A DNA stretch of 64,000 nt from Crenobacter oryzisoli (GTDB lineage Bacteria > Pseudomonadota > Gammaproteobacteria > Burkholderiales > Chromobacteriaceae). The notes beneath the pieces were generated by a model, which did no database searches, was not told the origin of the DNA, and saw nothing but the letters and a program-made list of their open reading frames with translations. The DNA lies in the NCBI RefSeq assembly GCF_030385785.1, contig NZ_JAUEDK010000011.1, forward strand, positions 38,083 to 102,082, in the 5' to 3' direction. Below are positions 58,969-64,000 of the stretch, in pieces; the stretch's first letter is position 1; every line of letters begins with the position of its first letter. The position numbers and the translations under genes were made by a program.

Positions 58969-60213
58969 ATGAGCGCATCTCATATCCAGGTTCCAGCAGG
59001 CGGCCAAAAGATCGTTCCGGGACAGCCGATTCCGAACAACCCGATCATCCCGTTCATCGAAGGCGATGGCATTGGTGTCGACATTACGCCGGTCATGAAG
59101 GACGTGATCGACGCTGCCGTCGAGAAGGCCTACGGTGGCCAGAAGAAGATTCACTGGATGGAAGTGTACGCCGGCGAGAAGGCCACCCGTCTCTATGGCA
59201 GCGACGTCTGGCTGCCGGAAGAAACCCTCGCCGCACTGAAGGAATACTCGGTCTCGATCAAGGGCCCGATGACCACCCCGGTCGGCGGCGGCATCCGTTC
59301 GCTGAACGTGGCACTGCGCCAGGAACTGGACCTGTACCAGTGCGTACGCCCGGTGCGCTACTTCAAGGGCGTACCGTCGCCGCTGAAGCAGCCGGAGCTG
59401 ACCGACATGGTGATCTTCCGCGAGAACACCGAGGACATCTACGCCGGCATCGAATGGCAGGCCGAGTCCGAGAGCGCCAAGAAGGTGATCGCCTTCCTGC
59501 AGAACGAAATGGGCGTGAAGAAGATCCGCTTCCCGGAAACCTCGGGCATCGGCATCAAGCCGGTCTCCAAGCAAGGCACCGAGCGCCTGGTGCGCGCCGC
59601 CATTCAGTACGCGATCGACAACGACCGCAAGTCGGTGACCATCGTGCACAAGGGCAACATTATGAAGTTCACCGAAGGTGGCTTCCGCGATTGGGCCTAT
59701 GCACTGGCCAAGAGCGAATTCGGCGCCGAGCCGATCGACGGCGGCCCGTGGTGCAAGTTCAAGAACCCGAACACCGGCCGCGAGATCATCGTCAAGGATG
59801 CGATCGCCGATGCCTTCCTGCAGCAGATCCTGCTGCGCCCGGCCGAATACGACGTGGTCGCCACGCTGAACCTGAACGGCGACTACATCTCCGACGCGCT
59901 GGCAGCACAGGTCGGCGGCATCGGCATCGCCCCGGGCGCCAACATCTCCGACCAATACGCGATCTTCGAAGCCACCCACGGTACCGCGCCAAAGTACGCC
60001 GGCCAGGACAAGGTGAACCCGGGCTCGCTGATCCTGTCGGCCGAAATGATGCTGCGCCACCTCGGCTGGAAGGAAGCCGCCGATCTGGTGATCAAGGCCA
60101 TGGAAGCGGCGATCGCCGACAAGCAGGTCACCTACGACTTCGCCCGCCTGATGGACGGCGCGACCGAGATCAGTTGCTCGGCGTTTGGCAAAGCGATGAC
60201 CGCCCGCATGTAA
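58969..60213 (+). CDS. icd: Dimeric NADP-dependent isocitrate dehydrogenase
   Basis: 414 residues. [13 protein letters not shown] opens the beta-decarboxylating dehydrogenase fold. S111 in [13 protein letters not shown] is the residue AceK phosphorylates in E. coli IDH (Ser113). [16 protein letters not shown] and the signature [26 protein letters not shown] are present. It is the second IDH, directly after the monomeric one but with its own terminator-bounded unit. Together with AceK it should be the regulated branch-point enzyme. Confidence 0.97.
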   Translation: MSASHIQVPAGGQKIVPGQPIPNNPIIPFIEGDGIGVDITPVMKDVIDAAVEKAYGGQKKIHWMEVYAGEKATRLYGSDVWLPEETLAALKEYSVSIKGPMTTPVGGGIRSLNVALRQELDLYQCVRPVRYFKGVPSPLKQPELTDMVIFRENTEDIYAGIEWQAESESAKKVIAFLQNEMGVKKIRFPETSGIGIKPVSKQGTERLVRAAIQYAIDNDRKSVTIVHKGNIMKFTEGGFRDWAYALAKSEFGAEPIDGGPWCKFKNPNTGREIIVKDAIADAFLQQILLRPAEYDVVATLNLNGDYISDALAAQVGGIGIAPGANISDQYAIFEATHGTAPKYAGQDKVNPGSLILSAEMMLRHLGWKEAADLVIKAMEAAIADKQVTYDFARLMDGATEISCSAFGKAMTARM

Positions 60214-60231
60214 ACAATTGCATCAAATCAC

Positions 60232-60260
60232 AAAAAACCCGCCTTATGGCGGGTTTTTTT
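60232..60260 (+). terminator. Terminator of icd
   Basis: A 12-bp stem AAAAAACCCGCC/GGCGGGTTTTTT with a TTAT loop and extra T. It lies 18 bases past the icd stop. Confidence 0.93.
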
Positions 60261-60295
60261 ACAACCTTTGGCCAATAATAATATTGGCACAATAG

Positions 60296-60319
60296 AAAAA
60301 CCCGCCGAGGCGGGTTTTT
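60296..60319 (-). terminator. Terminator of cold-shock gene
   Basis: AAAAACCCGCC/GGCGGGTTTTT pairs across a CGAG-type turn; on the minus strand it ends in TTTTTC. It is 50 bases beyond the stop of the cold-shock gene and its stem is nearly the same as that of the icd terminator. Confidence 0.88.
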
Positions 60320-60369
60320 GGGTCCAGCCAGCCGATCGATTCGGTCGCCCAGCTGCACATTCAAACCGA

Positions 60370-60573
60370 TTAAGCGGCCTGGATGTTCGACGCTTGCTTG
60401 CCTTTCGGGCCGGACACGATGTCGAACGAGACACGCTGGCCTTCCTTCAGGGTCTTGAAGCCCGGCATGTTGATAGCCGAGAAGTGTGCAAACAGATCCT
60501 CACCACCTTCATCCGGGGTAATGAAACCGAAGCCTTTAGCGTCGTTGAACCATTTGACGATACCAGTTGCCAT
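60370..60573 (-). CDS. cspA: Cold-shock protein (CspA family)
   Basis: 67 residues: [34 protein letters not shown]. The RNP1 (KGFGFI) and RNP2 (DLFAHF) motifs of the cold-shock OB fold are present. It should bind single-stranded RNA or DNA as a chaperone. AGGAAG lies ahead of the ATG. The exact paralogue cannot be fixed from this alone. Confidence 0.93.
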   Translation of the reverse strand: MATGIVKWFNDAKGFGFITPDEGGEDLFAHFSAINMPGFKTLKEGQRVSFDIVSGPKGKQASNIQAA

Positions 60574-60800
60574 CTTACTTCCTATGCATAAATCGAGGCT
60601 GGTGAGGCCGAACCATAAAGCTTAAAGCGCTGCATGGCGGCGTCATGGACACCGGCAGAAACTGTTAAGCCCAGCACCTATCTGCATTTCTACGCAACCA
60701 TTGCAGTAACGTCAAGTCATAGCCCGTTACAGCTCCTCACTTGAAAAACCCGCCATCGGAACCAAAATTGAAGTAGTCCGCAATTTTGCCCAAGGCTCAA

Positions 60801-61109
60801 ATGTCAGCGCAGTTTCAGGATGATGCCCAACTTGAGGCATCGCGGGTGCGGATTGCCCCGCCACCGCTCTATAAGGTCCTGTTATTAAACGACGATTTTA
60901 CACCCATGGATTTCGTCGTCGAAGTTTTGCAGACCTTCTTTTTTATGGACCGGGAAAAAGCCACCCGGGTGATGCTGCAGGTGCATACACAGGGCCGCGG
61001 TGTGTGTGGCGTTTATACCAAAGATGTAGCCGCAACCAAGGTAGAGCAGGTGCAGGGATTTGCTAAGGCAAACCAGCATCCGCTTCAGTGTGTGATGGAG
61101 GAAAACTGA
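60801..61109 (+). CDS. clpS: ClpS adaptor of the ClpAP protease
   Basis: 102 residues from the ATG at 60801. [27 protein letters not shown] and the DxT/M substrate-binding surface ([10 protein letters not shown]) identify ClpS, with the [15 protein letters not shown]-terminal half. It delivers N-degron substrates to ClpA. Its stop overlaps the clpA start (TGATG), so they are translated together. Confidence 0.95.
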   Translation: MSAQFQDDAQLEASRVRIAPPPLYKVLLLNDDFTPMDFVVEVLQTFFFMDREKATRVMLQVHTQGRGVCGVYTKDVAATKVEQVQGFAKANQHPLQCVMEEN

Positions 61110-63388
61110 TGATTGCCCAAGAGCTTGAAGTAAGCCTGCACATGGCGTTCATGGATGCCAGACGCAAACGGCACGAGTTCATCAGCGTTGAGCATCTGCT
61201 CTTGGCGATGATCGATAACCCGTCGGCGGCGGAGGTACTGCGCGCCTGCGGGGCCAACCTCGACCAGCTCAAGAAACAGTTGTCGGACTTTATCGACGAG
61301 CATACGCCGACCGTGCCTGGCGACAATGAAGTGGAAACCCAGCCGACGCTCGGCTTCCAGCGCGTGATCCAGCGGGCGATTCTGCACGTACAGTCGTCCG
61401 GCAAGAAGGAGGTCACCGGCGCCAACATCCTCGTCGCAATTTTCGGCGAGAAGGACTCGCACGCGGTGTACTACCTGCACCAGCAGGGCATCTCGCGTCT
61501 GGACGTGGTGAATTTCATCTCGCATGGCATCACCAAGCAGCGTTCGCAGCCGTCCTCCTCCAACGAATCGCGCGAGCAGAGCGAGAGCGAATCGGACGAA
61601 GCCACCGGTCCAGGCGGAGCGCTGGAAAACTACACCCAAGACCTGAACCAGTTGGCGCGCGACGGTCGCATCGATCCGCTGATCGGCCGCGAGCACGAAG
61701 TGGAACGGGTGATCCAGGTACTGTGCCGCCGCCGCAAGAACAACCCGCTCCTGGTCGGAGAGGCCGGGGTCGGCAAGACCGCGATCGCCGAAGGCCTGGC
61801 GCGCCGCATCGTCACCGGCGAGGTGCCGGAAGTGCTCGCGAAGGCATCAGTGTACGCGCTCGATATGGGCGCGCTGCTCGCCGGCACCAAATACCGCGGC
61901 GACTTCGAGCAGCGCCTGAAGGCGGTGATCAAGCAGCTGACCGACGACGAACATGCGATCCTGTTCATCGACGAGATTCACACGCTGATCGGTGCCGGCG
62001 CCGCATCGGGCGGCACGCTCGATGCGTCCAACCTGCTCAAACCGGCGCTGTCCAACGGCACGCTGCGTTGCATCGGCGCGACCACCTACAACGAGTATCG
62101 TGGCATCTTCGAGAAGGACAACGCGCTGTCGCGTCGCTTCCAGAAGATCGACGTCAGCGAGCCTACGGTCGAGCAGACGATCGAGATCCTCAAGGGGCTG
62201 AAGAGCCGCTTCGAGGAGCACCATGGCGTGAAATACACGCAGGCGGCGCTGTCGACTGCGGCCGAGCTGTCGGCCCGCTACATCAATGACCGCCACCTGC
62301 CGGACAAGGCGATCGACGTGATCGATGAAGCCGGCGCGGCGCAGAAGATCCTGCCGAAGTCGCGGCAGAAGAAGACCATCGGCAAACCGGAGATCGAGGA
62401 CATCGTCGCCAAGATCGCACGGATTCCGCCGAAGACAGTGTCGTCCGACGACAAGAACGCACTGAAGAACCTCGACCGCGACCTGCGCAATGTAGTGTTC
62501 GGTCAGGACAAGGCGATCGATGCGCTGGCCGGTGCGATCAAGATGGCCCGCTCCGGCCTCGGCAATCCGCAAAAGCCGATCGGCTCCTTCCTGTTCTCGG
62601 GCCCGACCGGTGTCGGCAAGACCGAGGTGGCACGCCAACTGGCGTTCAGCCTCGGCGTCGAGCTGATCCGCTTCGACATGTCCGAGTACATGGAGCGCCA
62701 TGCGGTGTCGCGCCTGATCGGTGCGCCTCCGGGCTATGTGGGTTACGAACAGGGCGGCCAGCTGACCGAGGCGATCACCAAGCATCCGTACGCAGTGCTG
62801 CTGCTCGACGAGATCGAGAAGGCGCACCCGGATATCTTCAACGTGCTCTTGCAGGTGATGGACCACGGTACGCTGACAGACAACAACGGGCGCAAGGCCG
62901 ACTTCCGCAACGTGATCGTGATCATGACCACCAACGCGGGCGCCGAATCGCTGTCCAAGCCGTCGCTGGGCTTTACCGCCAGCAAGGCGGCCGGCGACGA
63001 GATGGGCGACATCAAGCGTCTGTTCAGTCCGGAGTTCCGCAACCGGCTGGATGCGATGATCCCGTTCTCGATGCTGGACGAGACCATCATCCTGCGCGTG
63101 GTGGACAAGTTCCTGTTGCAGCTCGAACAGCAGCTGGCCGAGAAGAAGGTCGAGGCGCACTTCACCGAGGCTCTGCGCTCCTTCCTCGCCAAGCGTGGCT
63201 TCGACCCGCAGATGGGCGCTCGCCCGATGGCTCGCCTGATCCAGGACACGATCCGCAAGGCGCTGGCCGACGAGCTGCTGTTCGGCCGCCTGGTCGACGG
63301 CGGCGAGGTGACGATCGACGTCGATGCCGACAATAAAGTGCAGCTGCACTTCAACAACGAGGCAATCGCGGCCCCTGAACCGGTATAA
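61109..63388 (+). CDS. clpA: ClpA ATPase subunit of ClpAP protease
   Basis: 759 residues, the E. coli size. An N-terminal Clp repeat domain starts at [18 protein letters not shown]. Two AAA+ modules follow: Walker A GEAGVGKT at 217-224 and GPTGVGKT in the second, with [13 protein letters not shown] and [15 protein letters not shown] as Walker B. The IGL-type ClpP-contact loop lies in the second module. It unfolds substrates for ClpP; clpP is not in the window. The start overlaps the clpS stop, with GGAGG upstream. Confidence 0.96.
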   Translation: MIAQELEVSLHMAFMDARRKRHEFISVEHLLLAMIDNPSAAEVLRACGANLDQLKKQLSDFIDEHTPTVPGDNEVETQPTLGFQRVIQRAILHVQSSGKKEVTGANILVAIFGEKDSHAVYYLHQQGISRLDVVNFISHGITKQRSQPSSSNESREQSESESDEATGPGGALENYTQDLNQLARDGRIDPLIGREHEVERVIQVLCRRRKNNPLLVGEAGVGKTAIAEGLARRIVTGEVPEVLAKASVYALDMGALLAGTKYRGDFEQRLKAVIKQLTDDEHAILFIDEIHTLIGAGAASGGTLDASNLLKPALSNGTLRCIGATTYNEYRGIFEKDNALSRRFQKIDVSEPTVEQTIEILKGLKSRFEEHHGVKYTQAALSTAAELSARYINDRHLPDKAIDVIDEAGAAQKILPKSRQKKTIGKPEIEDIVAKIARIPPKTVSSDDKNALKNLDRDLRNVVFGQDKAIDALAGAIKMARSGLGNPQKPIGSFLFSGPTGVGKTEVARQLAFSLGVELIRFDMSEYMERHAVSRLIGAPPGYVGYEQGGQLTEAITKHPYAVLLLDEIEKAHPDIFNVLLQVMDHGTLTDNNGRKADFRNVIVIMTTNAGAESLSKPSLGFTASKAAGDEMGDIKRLFSPEFRNRLDAMIPFSMLDETIILRVVDKFLLQLEQQLAEKKVEAHFTEALRSFLAKRGFDPQMGARPMARLIQDTIRKALADELLFGRLVDGGEVTIDVDADNKVQLHFNNEAIAAPEPV

Positions 63389-63411
63389 GGGTAGCCACTC
63401 GCACCAAAGCC

Positions 63412-63423
63412 CGGCCTAGGCCG
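63412..63423. repeat. Palindrome CGGCCTAGGCCG at the insertion-sequence side
   Basis: A perfect 12-bp palindrome 24 bases after the clpA stop and 9 bases from the transposase stop. It may be part of the IS end, a target site or a short stem. Without the right end of the element this cannot be decided. Confidence 0.35.
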
Positions 63424-63432
63424 TAATGCCGT

Positions 63433-64000
63433 TCACTTAGCAGATCGAACCTGTTTGATTGGGTAACGGGACGGCAGCTTTTTCACCACGCGGGGGCATT
63501 CACGCCCCCGCCGTTGTTTCGGTAGCAACAACTCCCCGAGACGTTCCCGCAGACGCAGCAAGCGCGCCGGCAAGGTGCCGGGGCTGCTGATCGCCAGCCA
63601 GCTCCACTCATAGCGCAAATAATGCAGCGCTGTCGTAAAGCTAAGATCGGTCGGCGCAACCCCCACTTCCCGCGCGATCTCAGCCATCTCCAGTCGGACC
63701 AGGTTGTAGGCCAAGAGCGTCCCCCAAACTTCCTGTCGGACGGTCTCCGGAGTGCCACTGCGTAACGTCAATTCGTCCCCCAACATGTCCTGCTTCAGCT
63801 CGCGGTAGCTGGTCTCGATGTGCCAGCGTTCCTGGTATTGCGCCGCGATCTCCTTGGCCGGCCACGCCTTGGCATCCAGCAAGGAGGTCAACAAGATGCG
63901 CCGGCGCCCATGCCGAGACACCGTTTCGATGGCCCGCGCTTCCCAGTGGGATGGCAGGGCCGGAGTGTGTTCCCTTGCTTGCGGCGACACCTTCATTCGG
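63433..64000 (-). CDS. IS4-family transposase (N-terminus outside window)
   Basis: The frame is open to the right edge, so only the C-terminal 189 residues or so are seen. The IS4 signature Y-x2-R-x3-E-x6-K is present exactly (YQERWHIETSYRELK), with the Glu being the third catalytic DDE residue. A C-terminal basic tail (RYPIKQVRSAK) follows. The element should be a recent or ancestral insertion just downstream of clpA. The first DD residues and both terminal repeats are not both visible, so intactness is unknown. Confidence 0.9.
   Translation of the reverse strand, partial: RMKVSPQAREHTPALPSHWEARAIETVSRHGRRRILLTSLLDAKAWPAKEIAAQYQERWHIETSYRELKQDMLGDELTLRSGTPETVRQEVWGTLLAYNLVRLEMAEIAREVGVAPTDLSFTTALHYLRYEWSWLAISSPGTLPARLLRLRERLGELLLPKQRRGRECPRVVKKLPSRYPIKQVRSAK

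Larger units (their letters stand above)
63389..64000 (-). mobile_element. Insertion sequence of IS4 family, one end only
   Basis: The transposase gene begins beyond the right edge. Its downstream end should lie between the clpA stop and about 63433. I could not define a terminal inverted repeat because the other end is missing. Confidence 0.7.

Noticed and set aside
61847..63349. 500-codon minus-strand frame opposite clpA
   Set aside because: Antisense shadow of clpA; composition is that of a reversed GC-rich gene.

Overview
The window is a GC-rich, gene-dense stretch of a Gram-negative chromosome. The complete isc operon ending in iscX, the monomeric-plus-dimeric isocitrate dehydrogenase pair with aceK, the general porin, the ClpS/ClpA pair and a Fnr/HemN block all fit a betaproteobacterium. 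Neisseriales (Chromobacteriaceae or Chitinibacteraceae type) is my best guess, inferred from gene content only. No tRNA, rRNA or CRISPR was seen. One insertion sequence is cut by the right edge.

Layout. 1-9.9 kb: end of an ABC ATPase gene, a SIMPL-domain protein, a GST, a porin, htpG behind a sigma32-like promoter, bluB, rpsT divergent from murJ, a DUF2799 lipoprotein and an AlaX editing protein. 9.9-18.5 kb (all minus strand): a two-gene RND efflux pump, mltA, a periplasmic glutathione peroxidase, a thioredoxin, rlmK and coaD. 18.6-24.6 kb: a dppABCDF-type peptide transporter. 24.9-26.1 kb: a KAS III-like synthase with a PsrA-like operator. 26.3-32.05 kb: iscRSUA-hscBA-fdx-iscX, preceded by two IscR type-1 sites. 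32.2-36.7 kb: a second GST, udk, a SYLF lipoprotein, and hmp with an NsrR operator followed by nsrR. 36.75-39.0 kb: hemN and fnr, divergent around one FNR box. 39.1 kb: a HELVH-motif protein.

40.1-46.9 kb is the most distinctive region. It is a Fap-type functional amyloid locus: five plus-strand genes (fapA to fapE) behind a sigma54 promoter, convergent with a minus-strand pair made of the FapF-like outer-membrane exporter and a VpsR-like sigma54 activator. FapC carries four copies of a 24-residue GN-VNV-G-NQQ repeat and FapB three related ones. A C39 protease (FapD) supplies processing. The fapD start codon appears to be reached through a hairpin placed between Shine-Dalgarno and ATG.

47.4-64 kb returns to housekeeping genes: DUF1853, trmJ, suhB (with an attenuator-like leader and a boxA-like element), mutS, an unknown protein, aceK, rluE, monomeric IDH, dimeric IDH, a cold-shock protein, clpS-clpA and a partial IS4-family transposase. 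Several local circuits can be read directly from the DNA: IscR on isc, NsrR on hmp, Fnr on hemN/fnr, sigma54 plus its activator on fap, and AceK acting on the dimeric IDH.
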